From: Aporrectodea caliginosa
Taxonomy: Eukaryota > Annelida > Clitellata > Crassiclitellata > Lumbricidae
Length of the DNA stretch: 64,000 nt
Assembly: GCA_020284085.1 (NCBI GenBank)
Contig: JACEVL010000833.1
Coordinates: 565,001 to 629,000, forward strand
Direction: 5' to 3'
This document shows, piece by piece, positions 31,340 to 42,280 of the stretch. The notes under the pieces were generated by a model, which saw nothing but the letters and a program-made list of their open reading frames with translations, did no database searches and was not told where the DNA came from. Position numbers and translations under genes: made by a program. Numbering within the stretch: position 1 is the stretch's first letter; the number at the start of each line of letters is the position of its first letter.

Positions 31340-33740
31340 AAACGTGCGATTCTATCCTTTAATTAACGGTAAATTTAGCAAGTCTTAATAGGAATTGTTG
31401 TGATTTCCATCCTGCAACCCCTTGGTCGGCTAAATAGGTCAGTCGGCCAGTCGCTGATTGGCTAGTCGCATTGGTGAAGGCTCGGCCATGGTTCGGCGCA
31501 AGAGAGCATTGCACAGAGTGGATTAACATTCATAGCCACAGGCTGAATCCAGAACCAGATTCTTAAGGCTAAAATAAATAAACCTGCAATTATTTGCAGG
31601 TGTATGCCTTCGTTGAATAACTAATGATGTACATAATAATAAATATACTGGTTATGGTCAATAATTTTAGCTTTTCATTTGCAAACTGTTAATTTGTTGC
31701 TGTTTCTCGCAGAAAACTTATAAGGTTAGGTGTAATTTCGCGTGCATAGATTCGAATGTGCGACCCTGGGTACCAGTTATATTCCGGACGATTTAATAAG
31801 GCCTACGTAAATTAGCCTATGCCCTATAGTGTTCTTTGAGAACATACGTAAACAGATTCGAAGGCCACCGCCCATAAAATGGCGCCAAGCCCTAGAAACT
31901 TTTTCACTGACGCTCCCGAATCAGTTTCAATCAGAGGTTGTTGATAACGTAAATCTGGGCGTGGAAATAGAGAAACCAGAGCCACTAAAGAAATCGTAAA
32001 AAAATGATGTAAAAAAATGTCAGAAGGAATTACAAGTCGACATCTGTAATACAGTAATAGATATAATGTATAGCGTTGTTATTGCTTTGAGATAGGGCCT
32101 ACAGTTGAAGCTTTCTTCTGCCACATTTTTGCATCTGTGTGCTTAATAGGGATAACATGTCTACCAGTGCAATGCATTGTATCACAGGCCTACAACCTCA
32201 GCGTTGTTCTCGTTTCATTTTTTCATTTTTTGTCAGTAGGCCTACATGGTAATTCAACCCTTAGGCTCTAATGTGTAGGACATTTTATTTAGAACTTACG
32301 TGGTTGCGTAGAGGGGCTGTGGGCGTTTGTATAGCAGGTTTGGCGTTCGGTTGGTCGGATCATGAAATGTGGAAATGCCCTAAGAGGAGGCCCAATAGTC
32401 TTTGAGTAGGTCTAGTAGCCTAGTAGGCCTAGTGTTGGGTCCAAGTATGGCGAATATTTTCAGTTTAGTAAGCCTCGGGGGCCCGGTATAGCTGATCCTA
32501 TGCGACTGCTATAGCGCCTTTACATAAAGTACGGCACATAACAGAATCAGTTCAAAATATGGCAGTTTGGAAAACTAGGCCGTGGATGTCCGAGTGATAT
32601 CTGGATATCCGAGTGATAAATAGGTGTGTCACGCAACTTATAAATATATGTATGCTACAGTAGGCCTACATAAAATAAGTATGCATTGAGATTAGCTTTA
32701 TTGCTATCATCCGGGCATATTATTTTTATTATACGCCTAAAGCAACGCATAGCCTATATACTTACATGTATAATGTAATTAATGAAAGACCTCTACTGTT
32801 GGCTGGCTTCGTTAGTTACTGTTTACGACAATGTGTCATAACAAAGATGATTAGCGTCGCCCTCCTCCTTTATCCAGGGTTGGGCCTGGCGCTACCACAG
32901 CACGTGCAGTGGCAGAGTTATGGTTTGGCCTACATGCATCCGCAGATCTATAGTCTTTTATATGCAATGCAGATTTGGCATCGTTCCAAGATTTCAATTA
33001 TAATTATAGTTATTTTTAGCGATCGCTACTGCAGCTAGCCATCAGAACATGAACACATAGAAAGACCAGAATGATCGAGAGCCCTCATCGCGAATTGTAC
33101 ACTTCACTAAACGGAAGAACATTATGTGGGACATGTGATACCAGAGGCGCCGGTGAAGAGGAGAAGGGCTCTAAAACTGGGACAGCCTTCTAGGTCTAAA
33201 AAACTCACTGCCCTGCCCCACTTAAATTGCGAACAGGGATTGCTCTGGAAAACAGCAACAATGTACGATTACGCACGAATGATATAACTTATTTCGCCGT
33301 GTAAAGGCACACCGCCATGAAGGAACAAGTCAACTGGCAGCCAGCTAAAACGCAGCACAGAAAACGGACCCATCTGGGCTTCCGTATAGCGCTGTATACG
33401 CTCGATCGCGAGTTCGCGATCGACACCGTGCGTCTCGTTGACGCGCTTTCATTGACCAAAATAAAGTTGATATTTATTCTAGGCCATTCCAATATAGATC
33501 TTTAGGTCTATATTGATAATTTCTTCAATTAATCATTAATGATAATCTGCTCTCATTGGACTTTTCACTGCTTCGTTGAATTGTATGCCTTATAAATTAC
33601 TATTCCGTTAGGCTATAGAGAGGTGGGGAAACTTCGATATATATATATTGGCCTGAGGGTGCAATCTAGAGGAGACACCGCATACGAGAGTGCATTCAAT
33701 AGAGAAACAAAACTATAATGAACGGACGGTTGGCATCACT
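31340..33740. other. No supported gene; many TAGGCCTA words
   Basis: Unique AT-moderate sequence. TAGGCCTA occurs repeatedly (for example near 32238, 32411 and 32663). CpGs increase near 33300-33450, where a short open frame on the plus strand exists without other support. Confidence 0.35.
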
Positions 33741-33750
33741 GAGAGTTGAC

Positions 33751-33848
33751 CTTCTTCGACAAATTGTCTAACCATTTCGTCCTCGACGAGACTTGCTCGG
33801 CAGCTGCTGCTCTGCTGTCTCTCTGGCCACCGGATGTCCGAGTCCACT
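33751..33848 (-). CDS. Candidate upstream coding segment (weak)
   Basis: After GGGTTTTTCAG the frame reads WTRTSGGQRDSRAAAAEQVS then SRTKWLDNLSKK before a weak GTCAAC donor. CpG-rich surroundings and codon-like composition suggest coding, but no family is recognised and the donor is poor. Confidence 0.2.
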
Positions 33849-33868
33849 CTGAAAAACCCATGTGATAC

Positions 33869-33898
33869 GACGCAGCGCTCGTGAATAAGCTGGTGCCC
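33869..33898 (+). repeat. Left copy of a 30-bp perfect inverted repeat
   Basis: GACGCAGCGCTCGTGAATAA continuing GCTGGTGCCC is exactly the reverse complement of 36542-36571, 2.6 kb away. A third, imperfect copy (ACCAGCTTATTCACCGGCGC) is at about 36622-36641. Confidence 0.9.
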
Positions 33899-34994
33899 GG
33901 CGCCTAGCTTTAGAGTAACGCTGAGATATTTGGAGTTTATGATCGATCACTTATGAATGTTAGCCTAGTTCATGAAGAATAGCCTATTATGTTGTACACA
34001 ATGCACATGTTAACTGGCCAAAAGATTTGAATTTGACTCTGATAAGAAGTCTTGAAATGAGCAACCTTTTCTTCCAAAAGGCGACGATAAAAGAAAAACA
34101 CCGTCTGAAATTTCACACCATTCTAGACAATTTTAAACTTGTCTCAGTTCACCTTCAGGAACCGTCAGTCTAATGTGGACTAGTTTTTTTAATGAAAATC
34201 CTACGGAAAATGGATATAGGTATTATAGGCTATATGCGGCAGACTGTAAACCTGATGATTTTGTTTAATTTGGTTGCAAAATAAACATTTTGATTGATTG
34301 ATTGATTGATTGACTGACTATATTTTCCCGCATATTAAATTCTAAAATGTATTTATGTGGCGCCTCTTTAAGAACTACTCAGCAGTGCTAATAATAGATC
34401 TACTTAGGCCTAAATAAATATGCACAGATACAAGTTATCTAAGCCTTCGCCCTGATTACAGCCCTGGATATCTCTGTCCATATATAGCCTACTATAACCT
34501 GGCCTCAATGCTTACGGGAGAAGTGGGTCTTCTCTCACATCACAGATCTATCAACTGTGCGCCTTTAACGCGATCTTTGTCAATGCGAGATCTCGTTGCA
34601 GCTAGATCTCGTTGTGACGAGACCGTCCAAGTTCCAACGTATTAGCAGCGTCTAGGGTCGCGCCGAACATATTCACGGCGATTTATGGCTTCCATTTAGA
34701 TCACATTCTGTCTATAATTAATTATACGCTACGTTGGTCGTAATGCGAACCTGACCGGAGACGTCGTTACGCACTCATGGCTCGTTCACGGAGCTCACGA
34801 CGACAGAGTTAAGGTCACATAATGTAAAGTAATGTAAGGTCACACGCATCAACGGCTTGGGAATCATCTATGAGATGTCGTTAAATAAAGAGCGCCTCGT
34901 TATATGGCTGTGTTATAAGCCATTAACATAGCCGACAGATGGCAAGTGCTGTTGCATTAAATATAGGAGATATACGAATTGGCAAAGCGCTACT

Positions 34995-35037
34995 TTAATA
35001 TAATATATATATATATATATATGCATATATGTTATAT
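34995..35037. repeat. AT dinucleotide-rich tract
   Basis: TATATATATATA with ATGCATATATG. A second, longer AT run is at 36838-36888. Confidence 0.85.
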
Positions 35038-35923
35038 ATGCTGGTCGTGAAATAGGCCGTCGTGAAAATAGGCCTCTTGTTATTGCGCTGACTTATAACT
35101 TTGTCGCCGTCATCTTTTTTGTACTTTTATTCCAGTAGCCTATATATAGTCATCGTTATCGTTTTCGATTGATTTAAAGTCGGAAGTTCCGTCCAGATAC
35201 TTTCCAGCAAGTAGACTGTGTCTACTCAGATACGTCTAGGCTAAACGATTGCAATAAGGCTTATAGTATTGGGTCCTATATAGGCTACGCGAGTGTTATT
35301 GATGTTAGGCCCATATCTATAGGCCTAGGCTATGAATACTGCATGGATTCGAATTAGACGAGGTGCCTATTCCGCTAGGCCTATAGGCTATAGGCCTAGT
35401 CTAGATGCTGTAAAATAACTGCTAAGGCCGATCAATTAATATGTAACTAAAATCCTGTAAAGAACAATCAAACCCTTTTAAATTCGCGCGTTGATCCGAT
35501 GTAGACCAAATCAATACGACAAAGCAATCAATCTTTATTTTCTTATGTCTCGTTACAATGTCACTGTTGTATAAATAAGTAAGTATGTAAGTAAGAATAT
35601 TCTTGATTGAGAAGCACTAGCAAATGCACAGCACTGTATACGCCATACATGTATAGGCTACATGGCAAGATTAATAGGCATAGTCTACATTCAAACAAAA
35701 CAAACAAATTTATATATATACAAGCAAAGAATTGAATGGGAGAAGTTATTGTATATCAGAGGAACCTAGGGGAGGAAGAGTTAGGGCTATATAACTAGAC
35801 TGATTTAGGGAAAATCTAGGCTTAACAACAACGCTTCGATTATAAAATAGCACCGATTTAATACTTCTTACACTTCAATACGGATCTCACAACCCAAATG
35901 TCTTAATCAGTTGTGGTCTAGTG

Positions 35924-36334
35924 CAGTGCTTCCCAAAGTGGTGGTCCGTGTCCTCTGTTGCCGGTCCGCAGAGTCAGTCAAGAAACTGGTCAAGTTGTAT
36001 CGGAATCAAGAAATGACTAATATATTTAAAAAGTCATAACAAAAAGACTTATTAGGCTAGCATTTAAAGGGCAATAGAGTCATATAATTGGCTATACATG
36101 CATTTAAATCAATTTTAATACATTTTGAGGAATTTAGGTGATCAAAACCGAAAATGAGAAATAATTAATAAATTTGGCACCGGTCCTCCTGCAGTGGAAA
36201 ATTCCTGCCGGTCCGCGACACTGAAAATTAATTCCTGCCGGTCCGTGACACTGAAAATTAATTCCTGCCGGTCCGTGACACTGAAAAAATTAATTCCTGC
36301 CGGTCCGTGACACTGAAAAGTTTGGGAAGCACTG
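35924..36334. mobile_element. hAT-like MITE with CAGTGCTTCCCAAA ends and internal 31-bp repeats
   Basis: The TIR CAGTGCTTCCCAAA is inverted at the right end (TTTGGGAAGCACTG). It has a perfect 8-bp target duplication GTCTAGTG (35916-35923 and 36335-36342). Near the right end are four tandem units containing GAAAATTAATTCCTGCCGGT then CCGTGACACT. The TIR resembles the Charlie/Zaphod-type hAT ends. Confidence 0.9.
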
Positions 36335-36541
36335 GTCTAGTGGATAAGCTTAATAACAGGCTAATAATAATAATATTCGTTTATAAATTCAAACTGACAA
36401 ATACGCTGCAGTCAGATGCAGATTGAAATCTCACGACATAAATGTAGCCTATCTGCAAGCTTCGCTATTAAACTTCCTTCGTTATCGCAATCGTAATCGT
36501 AATCTCCAAACTTCTAAAGCGCCACTCGAAAGCCAAGCGCA

Positions 36542-36571
36542 GGGCACCAGCTTATTCACGAGCGCTGCGTC
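36542..36571 (-). repeat. Right copy of a 30-bp perfect inverted repeat
   Basis: Reverse complement of 33869-33898. Located next to a diverged direct copy at about 36622. Confidence 0.9.
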
Positions 36572-36834
36572 TAGTCAGAGGGGTTGACATTTGTACAGCG
36601 CCCAAAAAACGAAGTTGCGGGAACCAGCTTATTCACCGGCGCTTGATCAAAACGTAATCGATAGGCAGAGGGTCAAAATCCAGAGAGGGTCAGACAGGCT
36701 AGCTATGAAACAGCCTGGAACCAGCGTCCCATGATGCAGGTCTACACAATGATGTTGGCTATGATAGCCTAACCTAGCATCATAAAACCGATACAATAAC
36801 ACCCACATTAAACAGATATTAAAATGCGCATAGC

Positions 36835-36837
<3 letters not shown>

Positions 36838-36888
<51 letters not shown>
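36838..36888. repeat. AT dinucleotide microsatellite
   Basis: About 25 AT units; the Ile/Tyr open frame over it is an artefact. Confidence 0.95.
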
Positions 36889-36889
<1 letters not shown>

Positions 36890-37195
36890 CATATATAAGT
36901 GATTGCCAGATCGCTGTGCAACATAGGTACCTGGAAGTTAAAATAGTAAGGGCGTCCACTGTGGTTAACCCACTTTAGACTAACATGCTAGCGACGCCTA
37001 GTATCAGTTTGCTCACGGGTGAACCGTTATAACACACACAAATGTACGATGAGTCATCATTGTCATATAGGCCTACTTCACGAGTTGGTTGACGGCGCTC
37101 TTGTCATTTAACCTAACGGCGCTATATAAGTTCTCTGATACATACATCTTAGTTTAAATTGGACCTATTCCTTTAACGACGAGGAGGTATTAAAA

Positions 37196-37465
37196 GCTTT
37201 TAAAATCTTCGTTTATTATTCAAACTGATTACAAGTCATAGTATGAACGGATGATCACAAGTTATTACAGGAATCGAATTTAACTGCTTGGCACTGTAGA
37301 CAGCCATGCAAGGCACCCATCACGTCCTACTGCTCACTTTTACCAACGCCATCTGGCGAATGATAGGCTGATTCGACCTTTGGGAGGGTAGCGGGGAGCG
37401 ATCCCGCGTCCGTGCTGATCTTCTGCTTTTCGCGCCAGTATAACAGTGTTACCATTACCCTAAAG
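37196..37465 (-). mobile_element. tRNA-derived SINE, family A, minus copy
   Basis: On the minus strand the head reads TAATGGTAACACTGTTATAC, then GGGATCGCTCCCCGCTACCC. The body contains ACGTGATGGGTGCCTTGCAT and the end GTTAAATTCGATTCCTGTAA. A hAT element (37466-38694) is inserted at the 5' head. Confidence 0.75.
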
Positions 37466-38694
37466 TCCAGGCATGGGCAACTTCTTTTAACAGAGGGCCG
37501 TTTTAAGGTTTGAAGGACAGCTCAGGGGCCGTACGCCAATCGCAAGCTAATTTTTGCAGATTCATTTGCACCAGAAAATGAAACTATAATAATTTTATTC
37601 AAACTAAATATTACAGAATAACCGTTAAAGCAAGTGAAGATAATTTTTATGATGGAAATCTAATTATCCTAATAGTAATATGTACAGTCCTACACTAAAA
37701 ATTAAAAAAAATATGTTTTATTCAGTTTTAAAAATAGGCCTACATAAATCTGTTAGTCTGTACAATGTAGGCCTATCCATTTGTTTAGTGTGCTATATTT
37801 AATGTGAGATCTGGCACTTCTTCTCACGACACACATCTGGAATGTTTGCTTTGAAGTTCGATGTGGCAATTCGATATTCATTAGAGAGATTGTCATCCGT
37901 TAGTCTGCATCTGTTTTTGCACTTTGTTAGTTTCATCTTTGAGAAGACATGTTCACAAATACCGGTAGGCCTATAGGTGCACCGTGCATGGAAACAGCGC
38001 AACCATGAAGTTTCAGGCTATGAAAATTTGAATGAAGGGTTAGAATCCTGAGAAATGTAAAGTTATGTAGGAGTACAGTAGGACTGAATCAGAGATAGGC
38101 TACCTCACGAAATTTCCTTTCCAACTCACTGTTGCATTGAAGTACAATCAATTCCATTTGCATAGAGCTTGCTGCTGAATTGCCATCGATGGAAAAGGGA
38201 GATTCAAACAATTTAAGTCTAGTTCATGAGCAGTAAATTAGCAAACCTGGACTGGAACTCTACTTTCAATAGTTATTTGTTCTGTGCATTTCTTGATATT
38301 TGCAGAATCAGTAAAACATGGAAATGCCCAGTATTGCCTTTTGATATTTGATTTTCCCAGAGTAGCAACTTCGATTGAAAAGTTCTGATAGGTGGTTTCT
38401 AGCGAACCTACCCACTTATGGTCTTGTTTTATGTAGAGAGTAGATTACGTTGATGACTGAGTAGTAAACTAGTTGACTATTATAGAGGCCGGATTCTTAA
38501 TAAATAAGAAACAGATGTTTTAATGTCGGTCTATTTACAGAAATTCATTTGTGTAGGGCCGGATAAGGTTCCCAAACGAGGGCCGCATAAAAGGTCCCCA
38601 AAGTGCCAGGTACAGTGCTAATATAAATTACATGCCAAGGGCCGGTTCAAAGGTCCCCGGGGGCCGGATCCGGCCCGCCAGTTGCCCACCCCTG
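37466..38694 (-). mobile_element. hAT element with broken Charlie-like transposase
   Basis: Ends CAGGCATGGGCAAC and GTTGCCCACCCCTG form a hAT-type TIR. The flanks CCCTAAAG and CCCTAAAC agree at 7 of 8, with two extra bases on the left. Minus-strand coding remains include FESPFSIDGNSAASSMQMEL then IVLQCNSELERKFREV near 38205-38090, and EHVFSKMKLTKCKNRCRLTD then NEYRIATSNFKANIPDVCRE and CQISH at 37970-37805. These match the C-terminal hAT dimerisation region of GTF2IRD2/Charlie8-type transposases. The parts lie in different frames with stops between them. Confidence 0.8.
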
Positions 38695-38751
38695 CCCTAA
38701 ACCATTACCCATTACCCTAAACCTCCGCTACTGAGAAACAAATACATGCAG

Positions 38752-39266
38752 TAGAGAGTGACATGGGGAATTTCCCCGCGGGGAAACCGCGGTAATGGGG
38801 ACAATAATTGCGGTAATACCGCGGTAATGGGGACAATAATTGCGGTAATACCGCGGTAATGGGTTCACTCTCGCGATAATACCGCGGTAATGGGGAATGA
38901 GCCGGCAAGAAACCCGGGTGTTGTTAAGAACTTGAGAACTGATAAGGAGATTTTTTATTTCCTGAAGCCTTCTAGTCAGAAATAGTCAGGACTTGGTTAA
39001 TGCAAACGGTCGATAAGATAATAACAGACTCTTGCAGTCTGCAATACAAATAGATTTTTAAGCTAAAAAATGTAATTTTAAATTTGAATTGGTGTAAACT
39101 TTTGCGGGGAATGTGATGTCATCCTGATGGGATGGGGATGGGGAGAAAACCTGCGGGGATGGGGCGGGGGATGGGGAGAAACCCTGCGGGGATGGGGCGG
39201 GGATGGGGAAGACTTACTTGTTGGGGCGGGGATGGGTACGAGATTGTCTCCCCATGTCACTCTCTA
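38752..39266. mobile_element. hAT-like MITE with perfect 18-bp TIR
   Basis: The TIR TAGAGAGTGACATGGGGA is exact at both ends, with a perfect 8-bp duplication ACATGCAG (38744-38751, 39267-39274). Left interior: tandem GGTAATACCGCGGTAATGGG units. Right interior: GGGGATGGGGCGGGGATGGG repeats. No coding capacity. Confidence 0.93.
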
Positions 39267-39274
39267 ACATGCAG

Positions 39275-41888
39275 CTCGTCGTTAAAACTCATTGACCCTT
39301 CGAAACACAACAGCTGCAAAAACTAGATGTCGCCAGCATACAAAGTTGGTAAACCTTAGGTATTAAAACGCATTGATTGGTTATTTGTTCGCGTTCAATA
39401 ACTTATTAGTAAACGCATTACACATTCGCAAACAAGCGGGACGCGATCGATCGACGCTACCAGGTTCGTAGCCTACTACTCCCGTCTAGCAAACAATATT
39501 TTGTAACATTAATTGGTCGATGGCACGCAAGTGGCCCTGCATGTAACGATAATCTAAAGCACAACCGAGCGGACGATCCAGGGCATGTACAATCACCAGA
39601 GGGCGCAGCCGCCGACCAACCGCCCGACGACGACTCTTCACAGCGCCGTCCGATAAATACTCCTCCCGCTAGCTGCACGGAAGAGGCCATTCGTCTGCCG
39701 ACATTAATCACATCAGAAAAATTAATCAAATCGGCCGACGCGTTTATTCATCGATTTGTTCGCATACCGTGTGCGAATATTTTCCTATGTTCAAGCCCAG
39801 ACTGTTAGTCGATGAGCTGATCCACCTCAGTCACTTTGCCAGGGCTGAAGTCCGCGTCTAGGTACGCTAAAAAGGGACCGGCTGCTGTTGTTATATCTGC
39901 CACTTGTTACAAACCAGATTAACGACTAACCAGTAACCAGTATTATACCGTCAAGCGGAAACGCCACGTCGATTATAACCTAAATTTAACCATGATTTAC
40001 AAAACATTTCTTCCACAGCATTGCTGTGTAGCCAATCGTCTAACTATGAAAAAAACTAAAAGCCAAACACAAAGTGGCTTCATCAACATTTTCATGTGAT
40101 GACTCAACACAAATTATCAGGCTTGCAATATACCTCGGATTGCTCAATCAACATTTTTGATCCATGGCGTACCAAATTCACAATACAGTATTATTAATGC
40201 AAACAATGTTGCCAAAGGCACACAAATGCCAGTTATTCCTGCTAGGTAGTGAATGGGAAGTCAGAAGCTTCCAAAGGGGCCTTAGACAACATATTAATAT
40301 GTAAAAGTAACTCTGAATGTGTTTGCATGTACGCACACCTGAGGCCCAATGGTTTAGCCTTGGCTGTGACCCATCGGGTTCCCTGCAGACGTGGAGCACC
40401 ACTAGCCAAGGCAGTTACAAGCAAGATTACTTTGAACATTTCCAAACACTGTAGTCTGTTGCCCTCCAGCAGACTTGCACAGTGCAAAGATAATTTCAGG
40501 ATTATCCTCACAAGGAGGCAGTTTCTGGTTCATAATACTCAATGTCAAATAATTACATGCAAGTCCTTTAACTGCACTTTATACACACATGCACTTTATA
40601 CACACCAGTATACACACAGGCTGGAAAGAGCAATCAACTGGATGCCCGATCCAAAATAACCCAAAGAAATTGTTTCCCCGATTCAAGAGGGCACATCTCT
40701 AAACACATAATTAAACTGTTTTCAAATGTTTTATTGTGGTCTTTAATCCAGATGACAACTAGAATTAGAATATGGAATAATATTGTACAACAGTCTCCTG
40801 AAGCTTTGCTGTTTGAAAATGGAGGCACAAACCTGAAAAAAAGACAACGTGAACCAGATGAAACATTTTAGAATTTTTTAAAAGATCCAAACAAATCTAT
40901 ATGCTGCCAAAATTTTTTAAATGCACTTAGGATTCAAATTCCTGTAAATCAGATGAAACTGAAAATATGTTGTCACCTGCTAATAACTCTGGTGTAGTTC
41001 AGTCTGCAATCCTTCAATGTCATCATATTATTGATAGCCCATGTTTACATCTAGTAATGCCCTGTACCTACCTAACACTGGAGCAAACTCAGCAAAGGCA
41101 CTACTGCAAGACGATAACTAGACCCAGCATTGGCAGTTACCACTTTTTCCCAGTGCTCTTGACCGAAACACCGATCCTTGACAACCAGCATCAAGTCTAC
41201 AGACTGGTGACAGGACAACTGAGCATCAACGACCTGTGCAAGGCTGTTGCACAAATTCAACTTAGCAAGCACGAACTTGCAATGACCACGGGGCAATTGC
41301 ATTTCTCATTGGGCTACTGGATCAACTCCTGGACAACCTACGACTCGCCCAAGGACTATGGTTAACTTTTGATAGTATATGCATGCAGATTACTACTCAT
41401 AACATTAAATCAATAGTCACAATTAAGTCTGTCAAGTATGAAAATACGTGCTAACCGTTGCTTGTAACTGGTATGTAGACTACAACGTGATGGCTTTATG
41501 ATCCTTTTTTTCAAACAATTTCGATTTGGTTCTTCTGCTGGGCCTATAAATATGAGTGAAAACACTTTTCAGAAACATAATATGTTAAATTTTCTTACAT
41601 GGCTAAATGCTCCTTTCTTTTAGAATGATTACCAGAAATATGATAGCCGGTATTTCTTTGCAACTGAAGACAGTTACGCTAGAAAGCCAATGGTTCATCC
41701 AAGCATATAATGTACATAACTTAAAAAGCATTCTTATGCCTAGCCTTGACAAATTCAGCCAACCATCAGACTGAAATTGACCAAAATGCAGGACAGTCCA
41801 AAGGTTTACTACTTACACCAAATACAAGTTTATTCAAGTATAATCCAACATCAATTAAAGAGATTATTTAATGCTTTTCAGATATTGT
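39275..41888. other. No supported gene; CpG-rich patch at 39560-39760
   Basis: 39560-39760 is CpG-dense compared with its surroundings and could be a promoter. A candidate acceptor for a last NOP53 exon lies near 40837 on the minus strand (GTTGTCTTTTTTTCAG), but the frame behind it (KFVPPFSNSKASGDC) does not match the expected basic tail. Open frames at 40249-40659 and 40967-41365 on the plus strand have no recognised domain. Confidence 0.35.
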
Positions 41889-41892
41889 TTAA

Positions 41893-41954
41893 CCCTTTAA
41901 CGACAAGCTGCATTGGTTTCCCATACCTTTTAGTACACGGTCATAGTTAAAGGG
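41893..41954. mobile_element. 62-bp TTAA mini-MITE, copy 2
   Basis: Flanked by TTAA at 41889-41892 and 41955-41958. The ends CCCTTTAACGAC and the inverse of GTTAAAGGG are inverted repeats. It is in the opposite orientation to the copy at 27168. Confidence 0.78.
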
Positions 41955-42203
41955 TTAACACTTTCCATAATATGTCAAACTCAGTGCACAATCTTATCGC
42001 TCAAAAAAGCATTAGACAAAGCAAGGCCCATGATTGGAATGCAGCTTATTGCTTGAAACATCCGTCTGAAAATCTGTTAAGTGAATTTGACGATTCTTAC
42101 GAGTAAAGCATAATCCTGGATTAAAAGTTCCTAAATGAATGATCATTATCATCATGATAATTCCTTGTGGACAAAAATAAAAACTGCAAGAAGCAGAACT
42201 CAC

Positions 42204-42280
42204 TTCGCTCGTTTTCTTGGTTCGATAATGTTCTTCTTTTGCAGACGTTTGAAGATTATCTCAGCAACATGGCCCTCAGG
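42204..42280 (-). CDS. NOP53: NOP53 exon 10 (last exon recognised)
   Basis: A 77-nt exon after a TTTTTGTTTGCAG acceptor encoding PEGHVAEIIFKRLQKKNIIE then PRKRA and AA of the next codon. Human continues [20 protein letters not shown] and a few more residues. Here the coding stops at a GTGAGT donor, so another exon with the basic tail is expected below 42200, but I could not find one with the right sequence. Reading on without splicing gives Lys then TGA at 42202-42200. Confidence 0.88.

Noticed and set aside
34995..36888. AT-rich tracts as replication origin or matrix attachment
   Set aside because: Simple AT dinucleotide repeats only; no other supporting signal.
37450..38740. CCCTAAACC words resembling telomere repeats
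   Set aside because: Only a few CCCTAA words, explained by the SINE head and the target duplication of a hAT element.
40634..40840. Strong minus-strand acceptor near 40837 as last NOP53 exon
   Set aside because: In phase it reads KFVPPFSNSKASGDC and continues hydrophobic, unlike the basic tail of NOP53; kept only as a possibility.
40967..41365. 132-codon plus-strand open frame
   Set aside because: No recognised motif; antisense to the NOP53 region with no splice support.
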